64,000 bases of DNA from Isoetes taiwanensis (GCA_021234155.1 JAJEKV010000018.1:20259252-20323251); one strand, 5' to 3'; shown: positions 26,329 through 39,466, numbered from the stretch's first letter. Notes: generated by a model not told the origin, from the sequence alone. Program-made: numbers and translations.

Positions 26329-27402
26329 GTACATAATTACGAGATACTTGGGCCTAGAGGTAACAGATACTTATATCGTGGAATCTTTGCGGTGGACAAA
26401 AGAGTAAATGCAAAAAGAAAGAGCACTATTTGGAATGCAGGCAAAATGTCGCACAATTCAATTGTGGGGGCTGACTATGCGCCATCATTTGTATAGAGCA
26501 CTTGTGCAACCAAAGTGGTTCTCATGGTTGCCAAGTATGGGGTCCGGGGCTATCACGCGAAGAAATGGAAAAGCATTGAATGCATGCGTAAACGCTTTTG
26601 ATGGATGAGCTCGGAGTTAAACTCCAAACACCGCACCCAATCGCCGCTTGCGTAAGCGGAATGTTGCCTTTAGAGGCGGAGGCTCTTTGCCAATTTATAA
26701 GATATGTGCTTAGAGTTCAATCTCTAACGCCAGATAGATTGCCATATAAGGTATTAGAAGCAAGCCGTGAACATGGTTGGCATCATAAGGGAGTTGCGTG
26801 GCTGAACCGTTGGGGCATCTCAATGATAGATATGCCTACAAAGCCAGAAGGGATCAGGGAATGGGTCAGGATGAAAGTTACTGATAAAATATGGGCAAAT
26901 GCTCAAGGAAAAATGGAATTCTACAAAAGAGAGATTAATCCTATGGTCACCTACACACCGCAGCAATATCTCCTTGATCATTTACCTAGAGCACACCAAC
27001 ACTTGATTTGTCGGATGCGGGTTAGCTCCCATCACCTACGAATTGAGTGTGGACGATGGCGTCAGATTCCTAGGGACCAGAGAACATGTGAAGTTTGCGG
27101 CGCACAAGAAGTTGAAGATGAACACCATTTTCTTATTGCCTGTCCAGCGTATGCAGCCATAAGAGATCGTCATGGATTGAAAGAGTCGGATCTTCGAAAT
27201 GTATTTACAGTTTTTCAGTTACGCTCACAGTTACTTGCATCTCTCCTTGAGGAGATATGGCAAGTTCGTGAGGTTTCTTTGCAGCGATGGACTGATTTGT
27301 CCCTCAGTTTGTAGCACCTTTATGTTTGTTTCTGATATTTCGTCTCCTAGACCGTAGGGTCTCTATGAGATAGTGAATAAATTTACTTTACTTTACTTTA
27401 CA
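25917..27402 (+). mobile_element. LINE B, 5' truncated, nested in LINE A
   Basis: A non-LTR retrotransposon of a family different from its host. It carries the RT from just before motif B to the end (25,917-26,328, a decayed stretch, then 26,598-27,314). It ends in a short tandem tail, TTTACTTTACTTTACTTTAC, instead of poly-A. It lacks its 5' half. No target duplication is evident: about 6-10 bases of the host motif (expected LLF after LAP) appear to be lost at the junction. Confidence 0.8.
26598..27314 (+). pseudogene. LINE B C-terminal domain with Cys/His motif
   Basis: An open frame of 238 codons forming the end of the LINE B polyprotein. It contains a helical region (YTPQQYLLDHLPRAHQHLIC), then RMRVSSHHLRIECGRW, and a terminal zinc-type motif CEVCGAQEVEDEHHFLIACP (CxxC...HxxxxC). 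That tail is typical of several LINE families. The upstream part is separated from the RT by a stop and frameshift between 26,328 and 26,598. The same domain, more decayed, is seen at about 13,800-14,000. Confidence 0.75.
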
Positions 27403-28244
27403 CAATTGTTGCAGAGGCTTTGTCACAGTTATTCACCGTCGCAACCACAGAGGAACTTCTCCATGGTCTTGCAATGAAGGATGGTACACATGAGGTTTGC
27501 AATCAATATGCAGACGATACGTTCCTCTTTCTAGTCGCAAATGCTGAGAATCTTGCAGCTGCCAAATTGCTCTTAGACACTTTTTCACTGGCTTCCGGTG
27601 TTCTTGTGGGGTGGCAGAAGTGTATAGCTTTATGGACATTGGATACTCCGACTCCGGCGTGTGTTCATGATTATCCATGAAAATTACTTGCGCATGGACA
27701 GGCCGTCAAGTTGTTAGGGATTCCAGTTGGCATCCATGTTACTATGGAAGCTGCATGGGAGGAGATCATTAAGGGTTTGGAGAAGCACTTGTTCTGGTGG
27801 TCCACCACAAAGTTGTCTCTTGCGGGTCGCATTACAGTGGCCAAGTCAGTCCTTAGTAGTACCCATGTTTATATGGCATCCATACTGCTAGCCCCGCAGA
27901 ACAAAATACGTGAGCTCATTGCAATAGTTCGGAACTTTATATGGGCGGGTACTGAGGAAGGTGCTGTGACTAAGGTGGCGTGGTCAAAGTGCATCCTTTC
28001 CAAATGTGCAGGTGGTCTGGGTATGATGGACTTCTCACTGCAGAGCAAAGTCCTTATTTCAAAGTTCATTTGGAGACTCCTGAATGGTGAAGATGATTCT
28101 CCTGGTTTACGCCTTTTTAAACAAGCTCTTGGTCACTGTATCCCTCTAGGCAAAAAAAGACTGTCAAACCAGTCCTACCTTGGGCATTATTTCAGACTCT
28201 CCAGCCTTTTCCAAGTGCTTCTCCATTTTTGCGTGGCTTGTTGA
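27403..28244 (+). pseudogene. LINE A RT, motif C onward
   Basis: LINE A resumes after the insert with TIVAEALSQLF, then motif C as NQYADDTFLFL (YADD) and the thumb start LASGVLVGWQKC. A stop at 27,680 divides it from the next frame (27,711-28,244), which reads LLGIPVG and then WWSTTKLSLAGRITVAKSVL and VRNFIWAG. These are the standard L1 sequences after RT. It is split from its N-terminal half by 1.5 kb of LINE B. Confidence 0.8.
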
Positions 28245-28647
28245 CAGCATGGGAGGCAGTCAAACATCTTTTCTGGCCATGCCCCTCGATCCATGCCCTA
28301 TTGGAGACTCCATGGTGGTGGGCACCACTGCCTCCAAACCCCTCAGCACCTCCACTGACAGCGTCGGTTCATCCCCTTACACAGAGACGGTGGATTTTGG
28401 CAGGCGTTGTCTCTATTCAAGCATGGTACGAAGTGGGTCGCCTACTATCTTAGCCTGAATTTCAGGCAAGGTTCTTGCTCTCTCGTTGGGATGTGTCTCT
28501 ATGGAGAAGGTCGCAGAACATTTGCCTCTTGTATTGCAAGTTGGTGTTGCTGAAAGAGTGCCATGGGATTGTCATGAAAATATTCACAAAGGCAAGCACT
28601 TTGTCAGATCAGTATATCGCCTTCTGTTAGCGCCATAACCCCTCCAG

Positions 28648-29213
28648 TTGCCAGATGGGTGGCATCTACAGGTTCCACATCGCACTCTGTGTCGTACATG
28701 GCGATGGCTTTGGATAGGTTGCTCTACCCTAAAGTCTCTGTACTATGGTGGCAGGTTATCCACAGGTGCATGCGCGTTAATGCCTTCCGACATCGCTATG
28801 ATCCTCGTATATCTGCAGTATGCCCGCCCTGTCTTTCAGCCATTGAGACTCTTGAGCATTGTCTCTTTGAGTGTCCAAAGGTTCAACTAGCGTGGTCTTG
28901 GCTACAAGGCTTGTTTAATAGCACATTGGACTGCTGATGCATCCTCTTGGCATCCTATCCTAATGCCTGGCCCTCAGCTAAACAGAGGGCATTCCATCTT
29001 GGTTCTGGTTGGCTCCTATGGTCAATATGGGAGCGTCGCAGACACCACATCTTTCAAGGCATTTATTCATCTGCACAGGGTGTTATTACGGTGGCCCAGA
29101 AAAAGATACTGACAGCCTATGAATGCTCCTCTCTTGACTCAGAAATGATGGAACGCATCTGGATCCAGTATCTTCGAATTGATTCTTATCGTCAATCTTC
29201 CTTTCTGGAGTAA
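28648..29213 (+). pseudogene. LINE A zf-RVT and C-terminal tail
   Basis: Contains the zf-RVT type region VLWWQVIHRCMRVNAFRHRY, CPPCLSAIETLEHCLFECP (CxxC...HCxxxC) and AWSWLQGLF. After a stop it continues LGSGWLLWSIWERRRHHIFQ to the C-terminus at 29,213. It is followed by a short 3' untranslated region and poly-A. Confidence 0.75.
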
Positions 29214-29344
29214 GCACATTGTGCTCCAGGCTCGTGCTCCTGTGGCATCTTCTTTGTGCTTACACAGTTAGATGAGACATGTAAACTTTGTACTTTTCAT
29301 CTGATTAATAAACTTTTTGGCTTTCGTCCGTCAAAAAAAAAAAA

Positions 29345-29890
29345 AACACTTATTAACCTTAGTATACTCATGTCTTAGCCAAAGAAAATTTTCTATATAC
29401 CTTTGTATTGAGATATTATAAACCAAAACCATTGTCTTATTTCCAAAACATGCATGAAAATTTCTTATCTATTTTAATTACCATAAATTCCTAACTAGAA
29501 TTAGTAACAGATCTTTATCCAATATTTAAGTAATTTACAAGATCCAAATGTCAATATACTGTAACCAATAGCAAAATTACGAATTGTACCATTTTTTTTC
29601 CAGCTTAATACTTCCTTCATTTGTCCATTGTGTCCTATAAGCTTTTCCAACTTGAGTAAACGTGAAAACACATCCCGTCACCTGCAATGAACCATAGAAC
29701 AGTTAATCTTAATCACAGAAAGTTCTAAACACTAATATGTAAGCTTTGGATTTCTTGAGCTTACCACCCATCATCTTGCATGCCATCATATAATAGCTAG
29801 GCTTTATATTTCCAATCTAGAATGTCTAAAAAACCATACAAATAGATGAACCACATGCACAAAACCAGTTGCAAAAGCTTTGAAATCGAG
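29345..29890. other. No gene seen
   Basis: AT-rich sequence with no recognised coding sequence. Confidence 0.4.
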
Positions 29891-29932
29891 ATAGGCTAGA
29901 ACATGTTCAGCGCGTTGACCAGCGGCTAAGGG

Positions 29933-29954
29933 GCTGCCGGCCATGGCCGGCAGC
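29933..29954. repeat. Perfect 22-bp GC palindrome
   Basis: GCTGCCGGCC is followed directly by its reverse complement around a central AT. The whole 22 bases form a perfect palindrome in otherwise AT-rich DNA. Confidence 0.85.
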
Positions 29955-31911
29955 AGATTCTTGCAGGTCGATTTCTTTCCTTCTACGCTGGAAGAGCTCT
30001 AAGCAGAGCTGCACGAATTTAGCAGGGCTTCAGTGTGGTGTGTGGAGCTAGTTTCATGCCCCTAAGTTCAGAAGGTTTTAAATCCTTGGAAGCCGTCTGA
30101 ATGAGAAAGAGCCATGGTTCTGGCAGACCCTGCCTCCTTATCAATTTATTCTATTCGTGCTTAAGCTTGGTAAGTTCTCCTCACCCATCTTTCAGTCTCT
30201 TGGTGATAGATAAGGTTTTAGTTGGGTTATTTGGATTCTGCAACATTTGGCAGCAGATTTCTGGAAGCCACATCAGTGTGGTTTGATCTTGCACTCACTG
30301 CAAGGTCCTGCAGCTCTGGCTCTCTATGTTGTTTGAGTTCAAAGATATACTGATAGGACTTTATTGCTAGCCATATAATCACAGGGATCTCATTTTTGCT
30401 GTAAAGCTGCACTCAATGTGGCTGGTAATGCTTTCAGATCTGTAATAACGACCTTAAGATTTACTCAGAGTAGAGAGCTCCATCCTCGTGCGGTTGGAGC
30501 AAGCTCCTGAAATGATTAAATTGGTAGGTCATCACTCAGATCTGGGTGCTTGCTACTGAACCCATTGTGATGTCAGTGGTGCTTCATCAATGGGGACAAA
30601 ATGGAGGCTTATGTGTTGAGCGTGAGAAATTTATTCAGGCGACTTTTGGAACTCGGTTACTCGTGCTATCATGCTATCAGGTGGTACAGTTTTGGGGGCT
30701 TCTTATCTGATTCATACGAGGTTTTGCATAGTATCAGGTCTGTTCCTGCACCTCTATGTAGCCAGTTTTCCTCTCTGCAAAGGTATGTTAGGCAAAGATC
30801 TGAAGCGCTTTGGGTGCACACGAAGCTCCAATTATCTTGTGACTAATAAGTCTTTGTCGGCTGGTAATTGCTATCTATATGGAAGATGTAGTTATGAAAC
30901 TGATGTCTATGCTAGGCCTTGAATGGGTTACCTAAATATGTCCACTTTTCATGTGCTTACTATGAAGCAAGTAGCGTTCTTATGATGGGTTCCAATTAGG
31001 CCCGTGACCTTCTATCCCAGCTAGAAGATGCTTTTGTACAGATAGCACTGTAAACAGTAGTGTGTGTAGGGCTAAATGTCTTTAGGAGACGGGAGGCTTC
31101 TAATGTACGTATGCTTGGCACCAGTAGGGGACAAGCCTGCTGGAGTTAGATGCAGATGGACTACACTTGGCTCTTAATTCCAACACAGATGTTTATGATG
31201 GTAACGAGGTAGTATTCCTCTATCAGTCACCACTTAAACAGCTGCAACTTTCGGGGGGAGGAACTTCATGGGAATTTTAGCTCTGGGTGTAGTAGCAGAG
31301 TGGAGTCCTTTGCATAGTATTGTTATCCGTGGCAATCTACAGAAGCAAGCTTTACATTGATTATCTCAGGGCCAGGTTTTTTTTGAGGTTAGTGGAGCAA
31401 GTATATGGTGATTTTCTTTGGAAATGCAACAAGCTTTCGTCTGTAGTACTCTTCACTTCAGGAAGTAGGATTCTCTTGCTTTTACTCTTCCAGGAAAAAA
31501 GGTATGATCCATAGTACTTCTGATGTAGCGAAGAGGGTGAGACAGTTACTAGAATGGTCGTGCTGAAAGACCTTGTTCTTCCAAGTACATATTTCGGCTG
31601 GAGCTTTAAGATATGGATGAATTTTGTCTAGTAGGGCTCCATGACTGTAGCTGAATTCCCATAGTAGTTGCAGCGGATGGGAAGAGGGCCATGCCCTCTA
31701 GTACTGATCGAGTTAAAGGCGGACGCTCATATCCTTCTGTTTGTGAAGAGGAAGATGTCAAGATTGCTTAAACCATAGTACGAAGACATCATCTTATGCT
31801 ATCTTGTGCTTAAATTCTTCCTATCAGGCCTATTGTGGAGCCTCAAATAAATGTAATCCATTTACTATTAATATAAAAATCTTACCCTCAAAAAAAAAAA
31901 AAAAAAAAAAC
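29955..31911 (+). other. Probable retroposed sequence ending in poly-A
   Basis: There is an AATAAA at about 31,846 and a pure A tract at about 31,890-31,911, which marks the 3' end of something copied from RNA. The sequence upstream (from about 29,960) has no frame I can assign. It may be a badly decayed LINE tail or a processed copy of a transcript. Confidence 0.45.
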
Positions 31912-32630
31912 TTGCATGTTATGAAAGCGATATTTTAAAATTATAAGACAAGGTCAAGACTCTAGTTTCTGATAGACCCAGGTAGTATTTTAGTATGTCC
32001 GCACTGGTATCAGACATCAGATTGATTTCACCCTATGATCTCCTCTTTCTATGCCAAGAGTACCTTAAATTTCCATGCCATCATGTAAGCATATTTGATG
32101 ACAGAGCAGAATTTGGTATGTCCAACTCATACAAATCAGGCTAATATTATACAACTTGAAAACTACTTTCAACTTATTGCTATAATATGAAAACTTAGAC
32201 ATGTACTCCAATAACCTGCACAATCTAGTGCAAGCTATATTTACAGGTCCAGGACTGCATGTCACACTGCAAAACATGTTGGGAATCAGCAAGCATATAT
32301 AACTTGTTTGGACATGTGCTCTAAGCTAAGAATAAACCCATTATACTCGCATGGCTAAGCATGCAGAGAGAAGGAAACTGTCTAGAGCATCCATTACTAA
32401 CTTTTAATGCCCGGTTAGAGTAGAAATTCATATTGTGGAGGTCTTTTTTCCTTCAATTGCATGGATCATCATAAGCTGAGATCCGTAACAAAGCATGTGC
32501 ACACCCAGATCTACTGAGTATTACATAGAAAACAATCAAGAGCTCTCCATTTAAAGCTATATTCCAAATCTAGAACCTTGGCTGACAATGCACCACTTAT
32601 GCATCTAATGGCTCAAAGGCATTGGAAAAT
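31912..32630. other. No gene seen
   Basis: AT-rich stretch with no recognised feature. Confidence 0.4.
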
Positions 32631-32632
32631 GG

Positions 32633-33060
32633 TTGGAGTCTTTAACGATTGCAGCGTGGTATAACTCAGGCCATTTGATGAGATGGGAGTTGTTTAAGTT
32701 AAAGTTTTTGTTGGGGCGATGGGATATAGCTCTTTGGCAGAAAGTTGCTGATTATCTACAGTCTATCTTACCACAACAAGAAGATATTTTGGTGTGGGTG
32801 TGCCATAGGTTAAGGAGTATAAACTTGTGAACTCTATATATAAGTCATTGCTTAATGCAGATATTCTTTTTTCTTCTAATAAGTGGCCCTTTCAACTCCC
32901 TCCTCTTGAATGGCAGCTGACATGGACTAGGGCATGGGATAAGCTACTTCATCATAAAGTGGCAGTACTTTGATGGCAGACTCTTCACAGAAGTCTCGGA
33001 CGCTCGACTTATCCTACCCATTTATCAATTCTTTCCACCAGGAAGTGCCATGCATAAAGG
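32633..33060 (+). pseudogene. LINE zf-RVT relic
   Basis: In shifting frames the sequence reads ILVWVCHRL, EYKLVNSIYKSLLN, then WPFQLPPLEWQLTWTRAWDK and VAVLxWQTLHRSLGR. This matches the region in plant L1 elements between the RT and the zf-RVT Cys/His motif (YKxLLN ... WxxxWxxxxxxKVxxxLWRxLHxxLP). Frameshifts and stops show advanced decay. Confidence 0.55.
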
Positions 33061-36000
33061 GAAGAATCCTGTTGAAGCTCAGCTCCTGGACGATTCAGCA
33101 TCACGAAAGAGATATAAGCCCGATATTCCCAAGAATTTAATAGTCCTTTGAAATCCGGAGCTGGAAGACATAGGCCTGTGGTGTATCTATGAGGATGGAT
33201 GCCTCTGCCTGGAGAAAGGTCTCACCTCATGCCTGAGTTTTGGACGGTCCATTGTCTGTTTTGCAACAGAATTCATCACATGCAACCGATGAAAGATGCA
33301 GGGTATAATCTTCGCCTGTTGGAGTTGATGGTGTTATTGGCCGACAAGAATGATGCAACTAGAAATGCTAATAAGTCAAGGGTACTTCGTTGTTTCCATC
33401 TATTGCCGCTATTTGGTGAGATCCAAAAGTCTGAAAGCTACTAGCATGAGTTAATCATAGGCGAATTTGAAAAAGTGCATCATTTGCTGCGAGAAAAATC
33501 CGACTGAATACATCTGCAGGGCACTTCTAGCAAGGAACGGCGAGAAAATCCTAAGGATAGGAGAGCCTTGGCAAAGGACTTGAAGAAGCCATAATGGTCT
33601 ACCTCAGTCTGCTACCCTAAAACCACCTTGCATTTAGGTCCAATATTTTTAAGTTTTAGTTTTGAGTTGATCTTGGTTTTTTAGTTTCTAATTCCAGGCA
33701 TACAAGCCAAGATGGCTCCGTTGGGCTAGAAATGATCACATTATGTGCCTCCCCCATTCGGGCCCGACCAAATGGCTCTACCTGCTGCATATGCCTCATA
33801 GCAGATTTTGTGAAAGTTATTTTGGAATATCAAAGCTTGTTTTGGATAAATTCTTATCAATAAGCTAGCGTTCATATGGATATGTATAGGTACAATAGCA
33901 ACAAACTAAATAGACTAAACTAAATTAGCACCTTATGAGCAAGTATGTATAACAAACATGTACATAGCATAAGAAGGAAAAATGGCCCATATATAGCATT
34001 CATAAATATAAAATATTTAAAAATGGCGTTCACATTTATGTAAATATGCGTTAAAGTAAAATACGTTAAGTATAATATATGGGGGGTATATGTTAATAAG
34101 TTGAGGGATACCCTTTTAACTTACCCTTAAAATAATAGGTAATTATCAAGGGCATTATATTAATACTATTAACACCTATCTTATTTAGCCCTTTTATTAC
34201 CCTTTTACACTATGGTGTATATACTCCTTGTAATCCCTACATATAATACCCATACATAGGAATGCCTATGCTGGAGTATTATACGCAAATATAGGTATGA
34301 TAACAGATTGGAAGCAAGAAAACAAATTGGAAACAAGAATGACTCGCAAACTGTTTAACATTGATGTACTTTGTAAATCAAACTGTCATCTTTTGGAGAG
34401 CATCTTGGCCATATTCAAGCCACAATATGAACAACAGTTTTTTTCCAACAGTTTTTTTCTCTTTTCAAGAAAATTTGAACAGATTTAGATCAACATGATG
34501 ACAGTACTGGTATATGGTAATGGGCGACATTGCTATAATAGATTAAAATAAGCATTTTTTTCCCCTTCTAGCAGGATATTGTATACAAAAAGGCCATCCT
34601 GCATAGTATCCTCCAAAATATAGCACGCGGACCCAACCTGACCAGAGCACCTGAGAACTGCTAGTTCGTTCCTTGCGACAATCAAACTGATGGAATATCA
34701 TCGAAATCATGAAGTGGATATATGATGTAGCAAAACCGGAGTGCAACTTACCAGAATGCAAGATGGAAGTGCAACTTGCTTGCTCTTTCTGCATCTTTTC
34801 GCATGACTACTGATAGTGCCTGTAGCAGAAGTCTAGGTGAAAGCCCTCGAAGAAGAAACCTTGGCCATTTGGCGCATTGGATCTGGCACTCCAACCCAAC
34901 CACTCGGCATTAGAGACACCCCCGTGGATTGGGCCTGCTCGGGCGGGGGTGCTTCCTCTCCTATGATAAAAGCTAACAAATTTGCAGCCTAGCAGGGATC
35001 TGGAATGTGCATTCTGGGGAAGCTAAAGCCAGGGGAGATAACCAAGCAGATATGGGTCTGCAAGACATCGACTGAGACCAAGGCTGTTTCTAAGACAGGG
35101 ATACCAATGGAAGGGGGCACTGGCGTATCCCAAACTATTTTAAAACTAGGTTCAGAACTCTATGGTCAGTTCAGCAAACATTTAAAGCTCTCCAAGCTAG
35201 GAATCTCACCAAATGGCCGGAAGATTGATGCATCTGCAATAGCTTAGACCCTATAAATCCTGGATAAGTGGCATCCATCTGCATCAAATTGTTGTTAGCA
35301 TGTTGATATATTTGCAAAGATTTCAAAATGAATGAAGCAAAAAACATGGAGGATAAGGGCTACAAGAATCCTGTTTACCAAAAATCGTCCAGAATCCATT
35401 GTGGTGGCTTGCTTAAACGACAGCTGCTACACCTATCTGAGGATGTTGCATGGGCTTGTCGATCTGGAGCTGGTTGGAAGCTAAAACCGCCCGTCAGAAT
35501 AGGATAGAGCAGAGTAAGAACAAAACTAAAAAACTAGAAAAATATGAAAAAGTTGAAAATAAGATGGAATTTTTCCTACACATGAATCACACAAATGCAA
35601 GGGACAAAGTATAGCATCCTAGATTCGGGGCGGAGGGGGGAGGGGGGAGGCGCAAGATGTGGGGCTCAGTCTGGATGTTCGATGCAAGGCCAAGGATTGA
35701 CACTGCAAAAGCCACCTTGTTCCCACCCTTTGCCGGGACCGGTGCTTCCAGGACCTTCGCGACCCACTCTGGGGATGGGAGAACTGCCTCTGGACCCCCA
35801 AGACGCGGGTCAGCCAGGCCACATATCTAAGAGCAGGATTCCTCAGACCTAGTTATTACCGGTGGGATTCGGAGACCCAAGTCGAAAGTGGTGGCTATGT
35901 CAAGTCAATGTCGCCACCGCATGAAGTGTAAGTTCCACGCAGGAGGGGAGGGGGGAGGCCGGAGTGGGGGGAAGAGGAGGGCAATCTGCATCCTTAATTA

Positions 36001-36986
36001 AGATCTTATCTACATGTCTTTCGCCCATTGGATGCCGGTCTAAATATGGCTAGCCCGGCGAAGTGATTCCATCCACAAGGAGACATTAATGATATACTAG
36101 AGGATAGCAGGGTTTAGGCCAGTGATTCTGGGGCAATGCATCGTCGACTCAAATTACACCATGCATCACAAGTTGATGGCCAGGATGCACCGAATTTACT
36201 TGTGGAGTCCTGTCGCCACTGACTGAGCAAGAATATCCCATCCGACAGTCATGGATCCCAGATAGCTAACAAAATGGGCGGACATCCATTCCGCCGTCTT
36301 CCGTCCGGTCATATCTAGTTGCCCTTTTCAAGATGATGCGGTGCAATCACAAGTATTGGTGCTTCGATCTCGTAGAATAACCACCCGTCGTGATTGTGCC
36401 ATGATCCATAGCAAGACTCCCAACCTATGGGCGCCTCAAATTATGGAGCCGATTTATGGGGCGGTCCCAAATTGTGGATGATGGAGCCAGAATCTCCAAA
36501 TTTTCGTTCTAATTTTTAAAGGTTGCAAATATTTAGTGGAAACAGAAATAGAAAGGGTACAAATACGTCGATGTAACTTGTTTTTACAAATCACATAAAA
36601 TCAAAATACACAGCAATCCGTTATTATCATAATGTTGCCACGATCAAATTCCGTATTTTTATTGGTTGTATTGGAAGAAAAAAACGTATCCAGCTGACGA
36701 TGGCATCACGTTTGTGGGGAGAAGAGGTATTCTTTGGCTGGGGTAAAGGTTGAGTGGTAGATAAGGCATCACGTGATGCTGTTTCACCTGGCGCACAACG
36801 ATCTTCATGCCTTCTTGGGTGACTGCAGGTGCCCTTTTCCGGTTGCTACAGATGCGTGTCTCCAATTTGGCAGATCCCTTTGTGTGGTATTTGAGGCTAG
36901 CGGGAGCAGAAGGAGGTGAGCGACTTGGACATATAACAGGTTAGGGAATTTAGCCTTGTTTGTTCTTTTGTAGTTGCTTGTTGATC
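33061..36986. other. No gene seen; mixed relic sequence
   Basis: Short open frames at 33,199-33,444 and 35,005-35,247 have no recognisable product. About 34,000-34,300 is AT-rich with repeated TTACCCTT/AAGGGTA-like words that may be a decayed inverted-repeat element. 35,600-36,450 is GC-richer without any coding signal I can support. Confidence 0.4.
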
Positions 36987-37421
36987 ATGTCTGCTATGAG
37001 AAGGGCAGCCAGAAAGGGCAGGGCTGCTGCGGCCCATGGGCCGATCCCTTCTTCGATGCCTGTGGATTCAAATTCTGTGCAGACTGAGACTTTCTGGATG
37101 CCTGCTCCTGCCATGCCTAACCTTGCACAGAATTGGGATGCAATAGATGTTTCTATGACACTGGCCTTGTCTGGTGAGGATGTTTCCTGTAGCTTCTTTG
37201 ATGTCCTTTTTTCCTTCTGCGATAGGAGATGCCTTGCTGGTGCAGTTGCCCTGGAGAGGGGGTCTTTTGCCGATCACCTTCATGTGCAGGCCGTGCTTAG
37301 AGCCCGCTACAAGACTCCTAAGGCCCTGAACGTAGCTATCAAAAGGGATTTTAATTGGCCCTCTAAGCCAACTGGCGTTGAACTCTTATCTTCATTATTT
37401 CCGTATTCATATGGAATGTGA
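36987..37421 (+). pseudogene. HUH endonuclease fragment, Replitron-like
   Basis: An open frame of 144 codons from MSAMRRAARKG. A low-complexity N-terminal stretch is followed by a segment at about residues 75-130 reading CDRRCLAGAVALERGSFADH and then LHVQAVLRARYKTP. The HLH in ADHLHVQ fits the His-hydrophobic-His metal-binding motif of HUH single-strand endonucleases. The surrounding pattern (AxERG...HLHxQxVxR) resembles the Replitron HUH family of eukaryotic transposons. The similarity ends at about 37,375. The rest of the domain, including any catalytic Tyr, is missing, so this is an N-terminal fragment. The assignment rests on remembered family patterns and the motif only. Confidence 0.55.
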
Positions 37422-39466
37422 ACTAAACGTTCTATTATGCACCCTTTCATTTTCTTGTTATGTTTTACCATTAAATGGTCCTACTACGCATATACCAACG
37501 CGGAGCTACTCCTCGGGATACACACACGATACCGAGTCCGGAGCACGTTCTCCTTGGTGAGATGTTCATTGGGCACCTACCTTGCTCATACTCCAGACTT
37601 TGTCTATTTAAAGTGTCCCTCCAAATTCTCTATATTTGAAACGTTGTTTACAACAACTCTTAAGCTCCTCTTGTCTCACACTTGTCATGTGGGTACGCGA
37701 CTTAACATACCTTGCAGCTTTTAGATGGTTGTGCCTGCTCCTACCAATTGTCGTCTTCTCTTGACCTTGTGTGGAAACTACGTTCCACACTATTGTCCAA
37801 TCTTTTATTCGGCATATCGATGCTCCCAGCAGACATAAGATATGTCCATTTCCTTAATTTATACTATGCATAATGGTCATGCATTTGACCAATGTCATTA
37901 AGCGTATCCACGTGGCTACGTGGTCTTCTTAGTCGTCTATAACCTTGTGTCTTTATTTCACGCCTTAGGAACATCAATCTCCTTACGAAACGCAACGTAT
38001 GCGTAATTTTATAATCCGTAGTGTATGGATCTGCGTTGTTATACGCCATTCATCCTCTAGCTTATATAGCATAAGCATTATATACCTGCACCATCATGGT
38101 CGAAACCTACACTTCTTAAGTAATGTCCCTTTCATAAGCTGAGTACGTATAATCCAGTTTCCACATTAGTATAGCACGTCTCTAACGCGGTCTATGGTAG
38201 ATAATCATGTATCACTTCCCCGTCACCTCTATGGTGCGAGATCCAATCTCATGTTACGTTGAATGGCAATATATATGCCGCATGGTAAATCAATCCTCGT
38301 AATTATTAAGTCAAGTGCTTCAATGGGATAACAAACATCGTCATACCAATTCTCTCGACTATCGATCCCAAATCAAGATACCTTACCACTCCTTATTCCG
38401 AACATTCAACACTTCTACTTCAAGTAAGAGCACGGGACCTGCTTAACCATCATTTTATAACAGCCTCAAGAAGCACCAGGCATGCTTCCGATGCTTCCGC
38501 CATATATGTGCGATGTCAATGTAAGAATATCGGGACGTCTGGTAAATGTATAGATATAACTAATGAATTAATAGGTGTGCTCATGTGAGTGTAAACTATG
38601 GTAAAGATCGAGAGTGTGAGTGTGGAAACATTAAAGATAATTAAAAGGAGAAAAGTATTTAACCACATAGTCAAATATAATACAATGAGATAATTATGTA
38701 TGTGTTATATAAACTATAGAAGGAATAACGAGAGTTACATTATGATTATAGAAAGGTTATGAATAATAAATGATGAAGAATGTGCGTGTGTAATTAATGT
38801 CAAACTACATATTTAAAAAAAAAATAAAAATGGGAGATATAATGCAATACATAACTGTATTAAAGGATAAGTACAAACGTGGTGGGCATGTAAAACACTG
38901 AGGATAGCAATATACGACTTGTTAAAACTGTAACGAAATAAGAAAACAAAATTTCGATACAAAAATTAAATTAGGGCTCACTGTAATAAAACAAACTGTA
39001 AGGTGAAGGGAAAATATAATAAACATATAGACATAGCTTAATAGCATTAGAATGAGTTGTAGTAAACAATGATAGAATTATAACTGTCTATTATATTTAA
39101 AGAACAAATAGAAGTTCTTCATATCTATACACATTTATAACATATAATCAGTTACATCTATGTGTACAGGCAATGAATTCTAAATTAGGTATACTGTGAA
39201 AACAGTAAGACCTCCACAAATCTTCACTGTCCACTTTTGACGGTCCTAAACAACGATCATGTCTGATCTATATCTTTATCTTTTATACTCTAGAGTTATA
39301 AAGTGCACATTACAAGTCATATCAAACTTAATCACTTTGAACATCACAACGTAATCTCACGCTATCTCTTTAAGGAGGGGAGACTTCCTTCCAATGTACA
39401 ATGTGTTGCCCTACAACAAGAGTAGTCTTGATGCTGAGGACATCATCATTTTTAAGGTGGGGAGAA
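37422..39466. other. AT-rich non-coding stretch
   Basis: No gene seen. The last 100 bp (about 39,370-39,466) read LPYNKSSLDAEDIIIFKVGR in one frame and end just before the LTR. That is reminiscent of the extreme end of a Ty3 polyprotein (EDxxxFKxGxM), so it is likely the 3' end of an internal region. Confidence 0.45.

Larger units (their letters stand above)
24447..29344 (+). mobile_element. L1-type LINE, 5' truncated, split by a second LINE
   Basis: A plant L1-like retrotransposon that begins within its endonuclease and ends in a poly-A tract (29,332-29,344) after AATAAACTTTTTGG. The surviving order is endonuclease C-terminus (SVSDHHL at about 24,632), RT (24,889-25,916), interruption by another LINE (25,917-27,402), the rest of RT with YADDT (27,403-28,244), then the zf-RVT region (about 28,659-28,937) and C-terminal tail (to 29,213). 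Removing the insert returns the RT motif GIRQGCPLAP to the following TIVAEALSQLF. Several frameshifts and stops show it is inactive. Confidence 0.85.
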
